64,000 bases of DNA. It comes from Streptomyces aureus (GTDB taxonomy: Bacteria > Actinomycetota > Actinomycetes > Streptomycetales > Streptomycetaceae). Position numbers and translations under genes: made by a program. Every line of letters starts with the position of its first letter. Position 1 is the first letter of the stretch. The stretch is taken from the NCBI RefSeq assembly GCF_000725495.1, contig NZ_JNZD01000030.1, positions 62,001 through 126,000 of the forward strand, given 5' to 3'. Positions 34,554-43,890 of the stretch are shown here, in pieces. The notes under the pieces are model-generated. The model was not told where the DNA came from. It was given only the letters and a program-made list of their open reading frames with translations, and searched no databases.

Positions 34554-35500
34554 GCGAGATCCTCTTCCTCGACGGGGCGCGGACACGCGCCGCGCTCGAA
34601 CCGCACCGCGTCCTGGACGCCGTGGCCACGGCCCTCGTCGCCGTCGCCCGCGACCAGGTGTCCGTGCCGCCGCGGATCGCCGCGCACACCCCGCACGGCC
34701 TGCTCGGCGCGATGCCCGGTCATGTGCCCGGTCTCGGGCTCGCGGCCAAGCTGGTCTCCGTGTTCGCCGACCCGGCGCGCCCCGGCCGCAGCAGCCACCG
34801 GGGCCTCGTCGCGCTCTTCGACGAGCGGGACGGCCGCCCGCTGGCCCTGATGGACGCGGAGCCCCTCACCGAGATCCGCACCGCGGCGACCGCCACGCTG
34901 AGCGCCCGCGCCCTGGGCCGTCCGGACGCCGGGCCCGTCGCCGTCGTCGGAACCGGTGCCCAGGCCCGCGCCCAGGTCGCGCTGCTGGCCGCCGTGGACC
35001 CCGGCACCCCTGTCCTCGTCGCCGGCCGCGATCCGGAACGCGCCGGAAGCACCGCCGCACTCCACCCCGCCGGCCGGGCCGCGAACAGCATCGAGGAGGC
35101 CGTGCGCGGGGCGGGCACGGTGTTCTGCTGCACCGGCGCGGTGCGCCCGGTGATCCGGCGCGCCTGGCTCGCCCCCGGCACGCACGTCAGCTCGGTGGGC
35201 GGCTCCCACGGACCCGAGCTGGACGCGGACACGGTCCGGGACGCCTCCCTCTTCGCCGAGTGGCCCGGCGCCGCCACGACCCCGCCGCCCTCCGGCGCCC
35301 ACGAACTCCAGGACCTCCCGGACGGGCGGCGGGTCACGCTGCTCGGCTCGGTCCTCGGCGGTGACCACCCCGGCCGGCGGCGGGACGAGGAGATCACTCT
35401 GTTCAAGTCCACCGGTCACGCCGCACTGGACGTCGCCGCGGCCCATGTCGCCGACGCCGTCGCCCGGGCGCACGGATGGGGCACTCGCGTGGCCCTTTGA
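34550..35500 (+). CDS. Ornithine cyclodeaminase/mu-crystallin family protein
   Basis: 316 residues with an NAD(P)-binding Rossmann domain (VAVVGTGAQARAQVALLAAV) and the OCD dimerisation fold. The family includes ornithine cyclodeaminase, alanine dehydrogenase, ketimine reductases and opine-type dehydrogenases. EPLTEIRTAATATLSA and LFKSTGHAALDV are family signatures. Translationally coupled to the IclR gene, so it belongs to the regulated catabolic unit that also includes the amidohydrolase and M19 genes. It may oxidise or deaminate the released amino acid. Confidence 0.9.
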   Translation: MSEILFLDGARTRAALEPHRVLDAVATALVAVARDQVSVPPRIAAHTPHGLLGAMPGHVPGLGLAAKLVSVFADPARPGRSSHRGLVALFDERDGRPLALMDAEPLTEIRTAATATLSARALGRPDAGPVAVVGTGAQARAQVALLAAVDPGTPVLVAGRDPERAGSTAALHPAGRAANSIEEAVRGAGTVFCCTGAVRPVIRRAWLAPGTHVSSVGGSHGPELDADTVRDASLFAEWPGAATTPPPSGAHELQDLPDGRRVTLLGSVLGGDHPGRRRDEEITLFKSTGHAALDVAAAHVADAVARAHGWGTRVAL

Positions 35501-35685
35501 GCCGACGGCCGGGGTCGCCGGCTCCGTGGACTTTCCGCCCCCGGTTCGGCCATGCTGAAAGGTGCTTCCGCCGGTCCGTGCGGGCCCGCACCTCCCGGTC
35601 ACGGGCCGGATCGCGGCCCCGGGCACGCGGTCCGGGAACGGGCCCGGACCCGGCGGGACACGACGCGAAGGGAGACCGGCGCCCC

Positions 35686-36573
35686 ATGAGACGGACCGGA
35701 GCGGACGGCGGCGGGGTACGGGAACGGCTGGGCAGCGCCCTGTTCAGCCGGGTCGCGGGCCCGGACGGGCCGGAGAACCGCGCCCGTATCCACGGCACGC
35801 CCGGACCCCGCTGGTTCGGCCCGGACCGCCCCATCCGCACCGTGCACGGGGACGCGTCGATGTTCATCGGCGGCCTCTCCGCGCTGCTGCTCCAGTCGCT
35901 GCACCCGCTCGCCATGGCCGCCGTCTCCGCGCACTCCGGCTTCCGCGGGGACCCCTGGGGCCGGCTCCAGCGCACGAGCACGTTCCTCGCCGTGACGACG
36001 TACGGGACGGCCGACAGCGCCGAGGACGCCTGCGACCGGGTCCGGTCCGTCCACGAACGGGTGCGGGGCGTCACCTCCGAGGGGGTCCCGTACCACGCGG
36101 CGGACCCGCATCTCCTCGGCTGGGTCCACGTCGCGGAGGTCGACAGCTTCCTACGCGCGCACCGGCGGTACGGCGCGCGGCCGCTGTCCGCGGCGGAATA
36201 CGACGGCTACGTGGCGGACACGGCCCGCGTCGCCACCGCGCTGGGCGTCCTGGACCCGCCCACGAACCGCGCCGAACTCGCGGCGCGGCTGAACTCCTAC
36301 CGCGGCGAGGTCCGCACGTCACCGGAGGCGCGCGCAGCGGCCCGGTTCCTGCTGCTGAACCCGCCGGTGCCGCTCGTCGCCCGGCTGCCGTACGGGGTGC
36401 TCGCCGCGAACGCCGTGTCCCTGCTGCCCTCCTGGGCCGCGGCCGAACTGCGGCTGCCCCGGCTGCCGTTGGTGGACAGCGTGTGCGTGAGGCCGCTGGG
36501 GTGCGCCTTCACCTCCGCCGTGCGCTGGGCGATGGCGCCGCAGCGGGCGCGCACGGTCCAGGCGGTCGCCTGA
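35686..36573 (+). CDS. Oxygenase MpaB-like family (DUF2236) protein
   Basis: 295 residues, mostly helical. The DUF2236/MpaB fold is recognised by GDASMFIGGLSALLLQSLHPLAMA, HSGFRGDPWGRLQRT and LLGWVHVAEVDSFL. In the family, His residues in these segments bind a haem b-type cofactor; Latex oxygenase and MpaB' are relatives. Substrate unknown. AAGGGAG precedes ATG 35686 at somewhat long spacing. It stands alone between the OCD gene and the STAND ATPase. Confidence 0.85.
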   Translation: MRRTGADGGGVRERLGSALFSRVAGPDGPENRARIHGTPGPRWFGPDRPIRTVHGDASMFIGGLSALLLQSLHPLAMAAVSAHSGFRGDPWGRLQRTSTFLAVTTYGTADSAEDACDRVRSVHERVRGVTSEGVPYHAADPHLLGWVHVAEVDSFLRAHRRYGARPLSAAEYDGYVADTARVATALGVLDPPTNRAELAARLNSYRGEVRTSPEARAAARFLLLNPPVPLVARLPYGVLAANAVSLLPSWAAAELRLPRLPLVDSVCVRPLGCAFTSAVRWAMAPQRARTVQAVA

Positions 36574-36681
36574 CCACCTCGGGCACCGTTCCTCGTACGG
36601 GGCGCCCCTCCCTCACCGGCTCACGAACCCGGTACCGATCGGGCGAAGTCGGCACACAGCGGGGCCCCGGCCCGAAAGACT

Positions 36682-38715
36682 GTGCGTGTGCTGAGAAACC
36701 TGCCGAACGTTCCTCCCGGTTTCGTCGGACGCCAGGGCGAACTCGCCCATCTGGACGACGCGTTGACCGAGGAGCGAGTCGTCACCCTGACCGGGGCCGG
36801 CGGTGTGGGCAAGAGCCGGCTGGCGCTGGAGGCGGCGGACCGGGTCCTGCGCGCGCAAGAGCGGGGCGTGGCGTGGGCCGACCTGTGGCCGCTGCCGGAC
36901 GACCGGCTGCTCGTCGCCTCCGTGGCCGACGCGGTCGACTTCGCGGACCACACCACGCACCAGGCGCTGGACTCGCTGACCGACTGGCTGGCCGACCGGG
37001 ACGCCCTGCTGATCCTGGACTCCTGCGAGCATCTGGTCGCCCCCTGCCGCCGGCTCGTCGCCCGGCTCACCTCGGCCTGCCCGCGCCTGACCGTCCTCGT
37101 GACGAGCCGGGAGGCGCTCGGCGTATCCGGTGAACACGTGATCGCCGTGGAGCCGTTGCCGGCCGCCACGGACGCCGTGGAGATGTTCCGGCTGCGCGCG
37201 GCCGCGGGGGGCACCCCGGTGTCCTCCCCCGCGGACCTGGTCGCCGTGGCGCGTCTGTGCGCGCGGCTCGAAGGCATGCCGCTGGCGGTGGAGCTGATCG
37301 CGGGACAGCTGGCGCACCGCACGGTCGAGGAGGCCGAGCTGGAACTCGGCCCCCGTCTGGACATCAGTGCGGAGGGCAGTCCCCCCGGTCCGCCGCGCCA
37401 CCGGGCGGTCCGCACCACGATCGGCTGGAGCCACGAGCTGTGCGCGCCCGCCGAACGCCTCTTGTGGGCTCGGATGTCGGTGTTCCGGGAGCCGGTGGAC
37501 GCGGACACCGTGCGCGTCGTGTGCGCCGGGGGTCCGCTGCCCGCGGACGAGGTCCCGGGGACCCTGGAGGGGCTGTCGAGGAAGTCGGTGCTCTCGCGCG
37601 ACGGCTCCGGGTATCGGATGCTCGACACCGTCCGGGAGTACGGCCGCATGTGGCTCGAGCAGGTGGGCGAGGGCCGGGCGCTCGCGGACCGGCACGCGGC
37701 GCACTTCGTGGAGGTGGCCCGCGACGCCGACCGCGGCTGGCTCGGCGAGCGGCAGGCAGCGTGGTACGAGCGGCTCGGCTCGGCGCACGCCGACCTGTGC
37801 GCGGCGCTCGACCATCTGCTCTCCGAACGGCCGGACTCCGCCGTCGAGTTGATCGGTCTGCTCGCCTTCCCGTGGAGCTGCCGCGGACATCTGCGGGAGG
37901 CCGCGGACTACCTGGAGGACTCGCTGGCGCTGTCCGCCGCGGCCGGCCCGGTCAGGACGCGGGCCCTGTGGGCGCTGGGCATCACCCGGGTCCTGCGCGG
38001 CGAACACGAACACGCGGGCCGGCTGGCCGCGTTCTGCCGCGACCGCGCCGACGTCCAGGACGACGCCCAGGGAACGCTGCACGCCGCCTATCTCCTGGGC
38101 CTGACCCATCTGCTGCAGGGCCGGCCCATGGCCGCCCGGAACGAGGTCGAGGCCGCTCTGCGGCGAGCGGGCGGCTCGGCGTTCACCTCCGCGGGGCACG
38201 TCCTGTGCCATCTGGTCCGGGTGTTCTCCCTGACCGGGGAGGGACTCCTGGAGACGGCACGCCGGGAGGCGGAGGAGCTGCGGCGGGGCTGTGTCGCGCG
38301 GGGCGAGTGGTGGACCCGCTCGTACACCGACTACCAGCTGGCGCTCATCGCCCTCTTCGAGGACCGGGCCGAGGACGCCACCGCCCACGCCCTGTCGATG
38401 CTGGACGGCAAGCGGCACATCGGGGACAGCTTCGGCATCGCGCTCGGTCTCGATCTGCTGGCCTCGGCCCTGGCCGCGCAGGGGGCGGGCGAACGGGCGG
38501 TCGCCGCGTACGGCGCCGGGGAGACGTACTGGAGCGCCGTGGGCCATCCCCAGCGCGGCACCCCCGAGCTGGGCCCGGTCCGCGAACGCTACGAGGACAC
38601 GGCCCGATCCCTCCTCGGCGACGACGGCTACGAACGGGCCCTGCTGGTCTCGTCCCTCAGCGACCCCGAGACGGTCCTGCACCGCCTGCTCGACGGTCCC
38701 CGCGGGGATTCCTGA
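36682..38715 (+). CDS. STAND-type ATPase regulator without DNA-binding domain
   Basis: 677 residues. It opens directly with an NB-ARC-like ATPase: PGFVGRQGEL, Walker A TGAGGVGKSRLAL (near residues 36-48), Walker B LLILDSCEH, and TSREALGVSGE (sensor). From about residue 350 the rest is TPR-like helical repeats. Most streptomycete relatives (AfsR/SARP or LuxR type) carry an additional helix-turn-helix, which is absent here at both ends. It may therefore act through protein partners rather than DNA. GTG 36682 or 36688 is the start. Confidence 0.85.
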   Translation: MRVLRNLPNVPPGFVGRQGELAHLDDALTEERVVTLTGAGGVGKSRLALEAADRVLRAQERGVAWADLWPLPDDRLLVASVADAVDFADHTTHQALDSLTDWLADRDALLILDSCEHLVAPCRRLVARLTSACPRLTVLVTSREALGVSGEHVIAVEPLPAATDAVEMFRLRAAAGGTPVSSPADLVAVARLCARLEGMPLAVELIAGQLAHRTVEEAELELGPRLDISAEGSPPGPPRHRAVRTTIGWSHELCAPAERLLWARMSVFREPVDADTVRVVCAGGPLPADEVPGTLEGLSRKSVLSRDGSGYRMLDTVREYGRMWLEQVGEGRALADRHAAHFVEVARDADRGWLGERQAAWYERLGSAHADLCAALDHLLSERPDSAVELIGLLAFPWSCRGHLREAADYLEDSLALSAAAGPVRTRALWALGITRVLRGEHEHAGRLAAFCRDRADVQDDAQGTLHAAYLLGLTHLLQGRPMAARNEVEAALRRAGGSAFTSAGHVLCHLVRVFSLTGEGLLETARREAEELRRGCVARGEWWTRSYTDYQLALIALFEDRAEDATAHALSMLDGKRHIGDSFGIALGLDLLASALAAQGAGERAVAAYGAGETYWSAVGHPQRGTPELGPVRERYEDTARSLLGDDGYERALLVSSLSDPETVLHRLLDGPRGDS

Positions 38716-38845
38716 GGGACGGCGGGCGGGTTCCCGAGGCGCATCGGGCGGGCTGCATCCGGGGGGCCGTCCGGCGCCGAAGCAGGGGTGAGCCCGGCGG
38801 ACCGGCCGGGTGCACGACGGCTCGGGAATCGAGGTGAGGCCCGTC

Positions 38846-38941
38846 ATGCTCGGCCCCAGCCCTGCATCGGTCCCTGTCTCCGGCACGCGCGACGCGGCCG
38901 CCATCACGCACCCCGTCCCGGGAGCGGCGCCGTGGAACTGA
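38846..38941 (+). CDS. Short upstream ORF coupled to the MerR-B12 gene
   Basis: 31 codons from ATG 38846, preceded by GAGGTGAGG, encoding an Ala/Pro/Ser-rich peptide with no known family. Its TGA (38939-38941) overlaps the GTG start of the MerR-B12 gene by ten bases, so it could be a translational coupling or leader ORF. Coding status is uncertain. Confidence 0.4.
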   Translation: MLGPSPASVPVSGTRDAAAITHPVPGAAPWN

Positions 38942-40080
38942 GCGCCGGCGGGGAGACGCGGACCGTGGAAGTGGGAGTCACCACCGGATTCCTGGCGCGC
39001 CGGCTCGGGGTGTCGCCCACGACGCTGCGTTCCTGGGACCGGCGCTACGGTCTGGGACCCGCGGTCCGCGCGGACGGCCGGCACCGGCGCTGGTCCCCCG
39101 GAGACGTGGCCATGGTCCAGGAGATGTGCAGGCTCACCGCCGCCGGTCTGCCGCCCGCCGAGGCCGCCCGCGCCGCGAAGGAGGCGGCCGGCCGCCGGGT
39201 CGCGGCTTCCCCGGCGCTCGCCTCCCGGCCCCGGACCGCGGAGCGTACGTGGGCCGACGTCCGGGTCCCGGAGCGGGTGCTCCCGACGGAACCGGGCCAG
39301 GGCGGATCGCCGGGGACCGGGCCCACGCCGGGTGCCGCGCCCTCGCCGGCTGCCGGGCCATCACCCAGGACCGGGCCCTCGCCGGACCTCGGGCCCCTGC
39401 CCGCAGACGTGGCCCGGGAGTGCCGGGGCCTCGCCCGGGCCGCCGTCCGGCTGGACGCCCTCGCCGTCCAGGAACTGCTGGCGGCGGCGGTCCGCGCCCA
39501 TGGGCTGACCAAGGCGTGGGAGGAGGTGATGGTGCCGGCGCTGCGGGCCGTGGGCCGCAGATGGGAGACCTCGGGAGACCGGCACGTCGAGGTCGAGCAC
39601 CTCATGTCCTGGCACGTCTCCGCCACCCTGCTGCACGTGTACATGTCCGCCGCCGGACACGAACCGCCCTCGCCGGTGTCCCCGGTGCTGCTGGCCTGCG
39701 TTCCGGGCGAACGGCACACCCTGTCCCTGGAGGCGCTCAACGCGGCGCTCGCGGAACGGCGGGTGCCGGTGCTGATGCTCGGGGCGTCCGTCCCGCCCGA
39801 GGCGCTCACCGCCGCGGTGCGGCGCGTCGGCCCCCCGGCGGTGGTCCTGTGGTCCCAGACGTGGACCTCGGCGAACCTCCCGCTCGCCCGGCACATCGCA
39901 GGAACGCGTCGGGGAGTGAAGGGAGCCCGCACCCGGAGCCGGGTCCTGCTGGGCGGCCCCGGCTGGGGCACCGAGCCCGTCCCCGGGCTGCTGCGCCCCC
40001 GCCATCTCGCCGAGGCACTTCACCTGATCACCGCGCCCGGGGACCCGGCGGCCGACACGCCCGCTCCGACGGGCCCCTGA
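38932..40080 (+). CDS. MerR family regulator with cobalamin-binding domain
   Basis: 382 residues. A MerR DNA-binding helix-turn-helix (TGFLARRLGVSPTTLRSWDR) at the N-terminus, a Pro/Gly/Ser linker, a helical cap (HVEVEHLMSWHVS) and a B12-binding Rossmann domain with the His axial-ligand motif ERHTLSLE. This is the architecture of CarH/LitR-type AdoCbl photoreceptors and of non-photosensory B12 repressors. Light sensing cannot be decided from sequence. Target unknown; the class V aminotransferase gene lies downstream on the other strand. GTG 38932 follows GGGAG. Confidence 0.9.
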   Translation: MELSAGGETRTVEVGVTTGFLARRLGVSPTTLRSWDRRYGLGPAVRADGRHRRWSPGDVAMVQEMCRLTAAGLPPAEAARAAKEAAGRRVAASPALASRPRTAERTWADVRVPERVLPTEPGQGGSPGTGPTPGAAPSPAAGPSPRTGPSPDLGPLPADVARECRGLARAAVRLDALAVQELLAAAVRAHGLTKAWEEVMVPALRAVGRRWETSGDRHVEVEHLMSWHVSATLLHVYMSAAGHEPPSPVSPVLLACVPGERHTLSLEALNAALAERRVPVLMLGASVPPEALTAAVRRVGPPAVVLWSQTWTSANLPLARHIAGTRRGVKGARTRSRVLLGGPGWGTEPVPGLLRPRHLAEALHLITAPGDPAADTPAPTGP

Positions 40081-40361
40081 CCGGGCGTCAACGGCGCGGA
40101 TGCCGAACGCCACCGGCGGCATGTCGGGCGACCCACGGCACATCAGGCCCACCGGCCGCGCCTCGTCGCGAAGACCGCCCGCCCCTCTCAGGCAGCCGCG
40201 GCACGTGGACCGGACCGGCCGCGCGTCACAAGGACCGGAGGCACGCGGGCGCGACCGACGGCACATCCGCACGGCTCGCCGCGCGCCGGGAGATCCGGCC
40301 GGACGCCAGGTGCGTCCCGGCCCCCCCAAGTCCCGCCCGGCCGCCGGAACCCGCCCCGCTC

Positions 40362-41579
40362 CTACGACCGCAGGAAGGCCTCGAGTCCCTCCAGCAGCCG
40401 GTCCACGTCGTTCTCGTCGTTGTAGGGCGAGAGCCCGACCCGCAGGCCGCCGGTGTCGCCGAGGCCGAGGTGCCGGGACGCCTCCACCGCGTAGAACGAA
40501 CCGGCGGGCGCGTGCACGCCCCGGGCCGCGAGGAACACCGAGGCGTCGGCGGACGTCCGGCCGTCGAACGTCAGCAGCAGCGTGGGCGTGCGCTCCGTCG
40601 CCCGGGAACGCTGCGTGACACCGGGCAGTCCGGCGAGGCCCGCCTCCAACCGCTCCCGCAGCGCCCCCTCGTGGCGCTCGATCGCCGCGAACGCCGTCCG
40701 CAGCCGGTCCCTGCGTCCGCCGGGACCATCGCCCGCGAGCCCGGCGAGCCCCGCGAGGACGTCGATCGCGGCGATGGTCCCGGCGAGCGACTCGTACGGC
40801 AGCGTGCCGAGTTCGAAGCGCTCCGGAACGGTGTCGGCGGACGGCAGCAGCTTGTCCGGGCGCAGCCGCTCCAACAGCTCCGGGGAGGCGGTGAGAACGC
40901 CGTGGTGCGGGCCGAGGAACTTGTACGGCGAGCACACGAAGAGGTCGGCGCCGAGCCCCGGCTGGTCCACGAAGGCGTGGGCCGCGTAGTGCACGCCGTC
41001 CACGTGCAGCAGCGCCCCGGGGTGCCGGTGGACCAGGCGGGCGATCCCGGCGACGTCGGGAACGGTGCCGAGCAGGTTCGAGGCGGCGGTGACCGCGACC
41101 AGCCGGGTGCGGTCGGTCAGCAGGTCGCCGACCGCCGAGGGCGGGAGCTCACCCGTCTGCGGGTCGAAGTCCGCCCAGCGCACCCGGGCGCCGGCCCGCT
41201 CCGCCGCCTGGATCCAGGGCCGGATGTTCGCGTCGTGGTCGAGACGGCTGACGACGACCTCGTCACCGGGGGACCAGTCCTTCGCGAGGGTGCGGGCGAC
41301 GTCGTACGTGAGCTGGGTGGCGCTGCGGCCGAAGACGACTCCCGAGGGGTCGCCGCCCACCAGGTCGGCCACCGCCCGCCGGAAGCCCTGGACGAGGTTC
41401 TCCGCGTTCACCTCCCCCGGCGTCAGCCGCCCCCGGATCGACAGCGGGCCGGTCAGCGCGTCCGCGATCGCCGCGGCCACCCGGGCCGGGGTCTGGGTGC
41501 CACCGGGCCCGTCGAAGTGGGCGACACCGGACTGCAGGGCGGGGATCTCGGCACGCAGCGCGCCGACGTCGTACGTCAC
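40362..41579 (-). CDS. Class V PLP-dependent aminotransferase/cysteine desulfurase-like
   Basis: 405 residues, fold type I. HFDGPGGTQTPARVAAAI starts the fold, VVSRLDHDANIRPW is the desulfurase-like His loop, HVDGVHYAAH holds the cofactor Asp and His, and the PLP Lys is in SPYKFLGPHHG. A Cys in the usual mobile loop is not evident, so a cysteine desulfurase or selenocysteine lyase role is uncertain; family members also act as kynureninase-like or isopenicillin-epimerase-like enzymes. It starts just before a gap of 265 bases ending in a bidirectional terminator. Confidence 0.9.
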   Translation of the reverse strand: MTYDVGALRAEIPALQSGVAHFDGPGGTQTPARVAAAIADALTGPLSIRGRLTPGEVNAENLVQGFRRAVADLVGGDPSGVVFGRSATQLTYDVARTLAKDWSPGDEVVVSRLDHDANIRPWIQAAERAGARVRWADFDPQTGELPPSAVGDLLTDRTRLVAVTAASNLLGTVPDVAGIARLVHRHPGALLHVDGVHYAAHAFVDQPGLGADLFVCSPYKFLGPHHGVLTASPELLERLRPDKLLPSADTVPERFELGTLPYESLAGTIAAIDVLAGLAGLAGDGPGGRRDRLRTAFAAIERHEGALRERLEAGLAGLPGVTQRSRATERTPTLLLTFDGRTSADASVFLAARGVHAPAGSFYAVEASRHLGLGDTGGLRVGLSPYNDENDVDRLLEGLEAFLRS

Positions 41580-41756
41580 TGGGGCTCCTCACTGGCGGCG
41601 GCGCGGTCCGGCCGGCCGGCCCGGAACAGGGCTCGTGACCGGGCGGGCCTGCGCGTTCTTCGGTGATCATGGCAGGAGGCCCGGCACCGGGGAAGGCGGC
41701 ACGGGACACCCGGCGCGCTCCCCGGGCCGCGCCGCCCCCGGACGGAGGAAACACCG

Positions 41757-41819
41757 ACGACGTACGGCCTGGGACCGGCACCGGATGCTTCCGGTCGCCG
41801 GCCCCAGGCCGTACGTCGT
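41757..41819. terminator. Large hairpin between divergently oriented blocks
   Basis: A perfect 17-bp inverted repeat (ACGACGTACGGCCTGGG and complement) with a 29-base loop that contains its own CCGG dyads. It lies past the end of the GlsB gene on the minus strand and probably terminates that transcript. Confidence 0.75.
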
Positions 41820-41844
41820 GACGCGTCGTGCGGGCCCCGGCCCG

Positions 41845-42123
41845 TCACGCGTGGCGGTGCGAGCGGCTGTTGCCCGTCAGCACCCGGTACAGGACCAGGA
41901 GAATCAGCGATCCCGCGATGGCGGCGATCCAGGTCGACAGGTCGAAGAACCCGTCGATCGAGTCGACGCCGAAGAGGACCTTGCCCAGCCAGCCGCCCAG
42001 CAGGCCGCCGGCGACGCCGATCAGCATGGTGACGATGATGCCGCCCGGGTCCTTGCCGGGCAGAAGCAGCTTGGCGATGGCGCCGGCCAGCAGACCTATC
42101 AGAATCCAAGCGATGATGCCCAC
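41845..42123 (-). CDS. GlsB/YeaQ/YmgE family stress membrane protein
   Basis: 92 residues with three hydrophobic helices: MGIIAWILIGLLAGAIAKLL, a Gly-rich second (VTMLIGVAGGLLGGWLGKVLF) and a last (IAAIAGSLILLVLYRVL). GKDPGG lies in the first loop. Family members respond to general or acid stress; their biochemical role is unknown. It opens the stress island. Confidence 0.93.
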   Translation of the reverse strand: MGIIAWILIGLLAGAIAKLLLPGKDPGGIIVTMLIGVAGGLLGGWLGKVLFGVDSIDGFFDLSTWIAAIAGSLILLVLYRVLTGNSRSHRHA

Positions 42124-42202
42124 GGTTCCTCCGTCGTCCGTCCGTACACGAGGTGTTCCTCAGTCCGTGTGCGCCGTCCCGGCCGGAACAAACCTGCGAA
42201 CC

Positions 42203-43300
42203 TCACGGAACCGGGCGGTCCACCGGCTCGGCGGCCCGGTTCAGCTCGGCCGTGAACTGCGCGCCGGCCAGCAGTGCGAGGTTCGACAGCCACAGCCACA
42301 CCAGGAAGACGACGAGGCCCGCGAGCGAGCCGTACAGCCGGCTGTAGGCGCCGATGACGGAGGCGTACAGGGCGAATCCGGCCGACACGGCCAGCCAGAG
42401 GAAGGAGGCCAGGACGCCGCCGGGCAGGCTGTGCCGGCGACGCCGGGCGGACGGCGGCCCCGTGTGGAAGACCACCAGCACGAGCAGGGCCACCAGGCAC
42501 ATCAGCACGGGCCAGCGCAGCAGGTTCCAGGCCAGGGCGACTTGGCCGTCCACCCCGACGACGCGGCCGGCGGCCTCGGCCACGGTGCCGGTCAGCAGCA
42601 GGACGAGCGCGCTCACGACGAGCAGTCCGAGCAGCGCCAGCGCGGTCAGCACCAGCCGGTGCGCGGTGCGCCAGGCCGAGCGGTGGTCCGCCGTGTCGTG
42701 CATGCGGTGCAGCGCACGGCGGAACACCGCGAGGTAGCTCGACGCGGACCACAGCGCGCTCGCCGCCCCGGTGATCAGCAGCGTCCAGGCGGCGGAGCGC
42801 CGGCGCAGCATCTCCCCCAGCGCCTGGTGCAGTTCGGCCCCGGACTGCGCGGGCGCGTACGCGGTGACGTGCGCGACGAGCTTCTCGGCGGTGTCCGGAC
42901 TGATCAGGCCGAACGCGACGACCATGACGAGCAGGGCGGGCAGGACCGCCAGGATCGCGTAGTACGTCAGGGCGGCCGCCCAGTCGGACACGTCGTCGTT
43001 CCACATCGACACCGGGGTGCGGCGCAGTGCGGGCCACCAGTGGGCGGACCCCCGCGGTCCGTACCGGCGACCGGGCCGGGCCGGCCGGAAGGCCCCGACG
43101 GCCCCGTCCGGCCCCGGTCCGGCGGGGGGCACCGCCGCGGTGGCGTCCCGTGGCTCGGCGGAGTTCCGTGCCTCGGCAGAGTTCCGGGCTCCGCTGGAGT
43201 CGTGCGCTCCGGTGGGTGCCGGCCCGTACCCGGGTTCGGCTCGGCGCGGGCCGGCGATGCCCCACGGCAGCGGGAACCTCGCGTCGATTCGTCTGTTCAT
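42203..43300 (-). CDS. YihY/BrkB family membrane protein
   Basis: 365 residues. A disordered N-terminal tail of about 90 residues (PGPDGAVGAFRPARPGRR) is followed by six membrane helices typical of the YihY/virulence factor BrkB fold; hallmarks are AALTYYAILAVLPALLVMVV and ASFLWLAVSAGFALYAS. Family function is unclear (once called ribonuclease BN in error). It shares orientation and spacing with the neighbouring stress proteins. Confidence 0.9.
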   Translation of the reverse strand: MNRRIDARFPLPWGIAGPRRAEPGYGPAPTGAHDSSGARNSAEARNSAEPRDATAAVPPAGPGPDGAVGAFRPARPGRRYGPRGSAHWWPALRRTPVSMWNDDVSDWAAALTYYAILAVLPALLVMVVAFGLISPDTAEKLVAHVTAYAPAQSGAELHQALGEMLRRRSAAWTLLITGAASALWSASSYLAVFRRALHRMHDTADHRSAWRTAHRLVLTALALLGLLVVSALVLLLTGTVAEAAGRVVGVDGQVALAWNLLRWPVLMCLVALLVLVVFHTGPPSARRRRHSLPGGVLASFLWLAVSAGFALYASVIGAYSRLYGSLAGLVVFLVWLWLSNLALLAGAQFTAELNRAAEPVDRPVP

Positions 43301-43461
43301 GCCTCACCTCTCCGCGCCGGTCCCCCCGGCGTTCCCGGTCCGCTGTCCGGCGGTGCCGGTCGAGGCTCTTCTTCCACGCCCGATGGCCCCTACGCCTGCC
43401 GACCGGGGAGGTCACGGCCGTACGGGACGCTTGTGCACGGCGGAGAGGGGTGGGGCACGGT

Positions 43462-43890
43462 TCAGGCGAGGGGGACGAACACCCGGATCGTCTTGCCGCC
43501 GCCGGGGCGGGGTTCGACGACGACCGAGTCGCAGAGACGGACGATCAGGGGCCAGCCGTATCCGTTGGTGCGGTGCGTGCCCGGTATCCCTCCGGTGGTG
43601 TGGGTCCGGGCGGGGAGGGCGTCGCTGTGGTCGCGGACGGCGAGGCGCACGCCGGCGTCGGTCAGCGTCGCGTCGAATCCGGCGAGCCCGTCGCCGTGCC
43701 GGATGGCGTTGGTGACGAGTTCCGAGACGACGAGCAGCAGGTCGATGACCGCGTCCGGGTTCGGCCCGCCGGTCCGGCCGTGAGCGCGCAGCAGCGCCCG
43801 GACGTGGTCGCGTGCGGCCGCGGCGCTCGTGACCGCGGCACCTGTTCCCGGACCGCGGTCGGCGGCGGGGGTGCTGTTGGCCGGGTTCAT
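43462..43890 (-). CDS. RsbW-like anti-sigma factor/serine kinase (HATPase)
   Basis: 142 residues, GHKL ATPase fold. The N box is VVSELVTNAIRHG, the G1 region VRDHSDALP and the G2 box TNGYGWPLIVRL. Such proteins bind a SigB/F-family sigma factor and hold it inactive, and phosphorylate a Ser on a STAS antagonist. Its start overlaps the stop of the preceding STAS gene (ATGA), so the pair is translationally coupled and probably partner-switches with it. Likely cytoplasmic. Confidence 0.9.
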   Translation of the reverse strand: MNPANSTPAADRGPGTGAAVTSAAAARDHVRALLRAHGRTGGPNPDAVIDLLLVVSELVTNAIRHGDGLAGFDATLTDAGVRLAVRDHSDALPARTHTTGGIPGTHRTNGYGWPLIVRLCDSVVVEPRPGGGKTIRVFVPLA

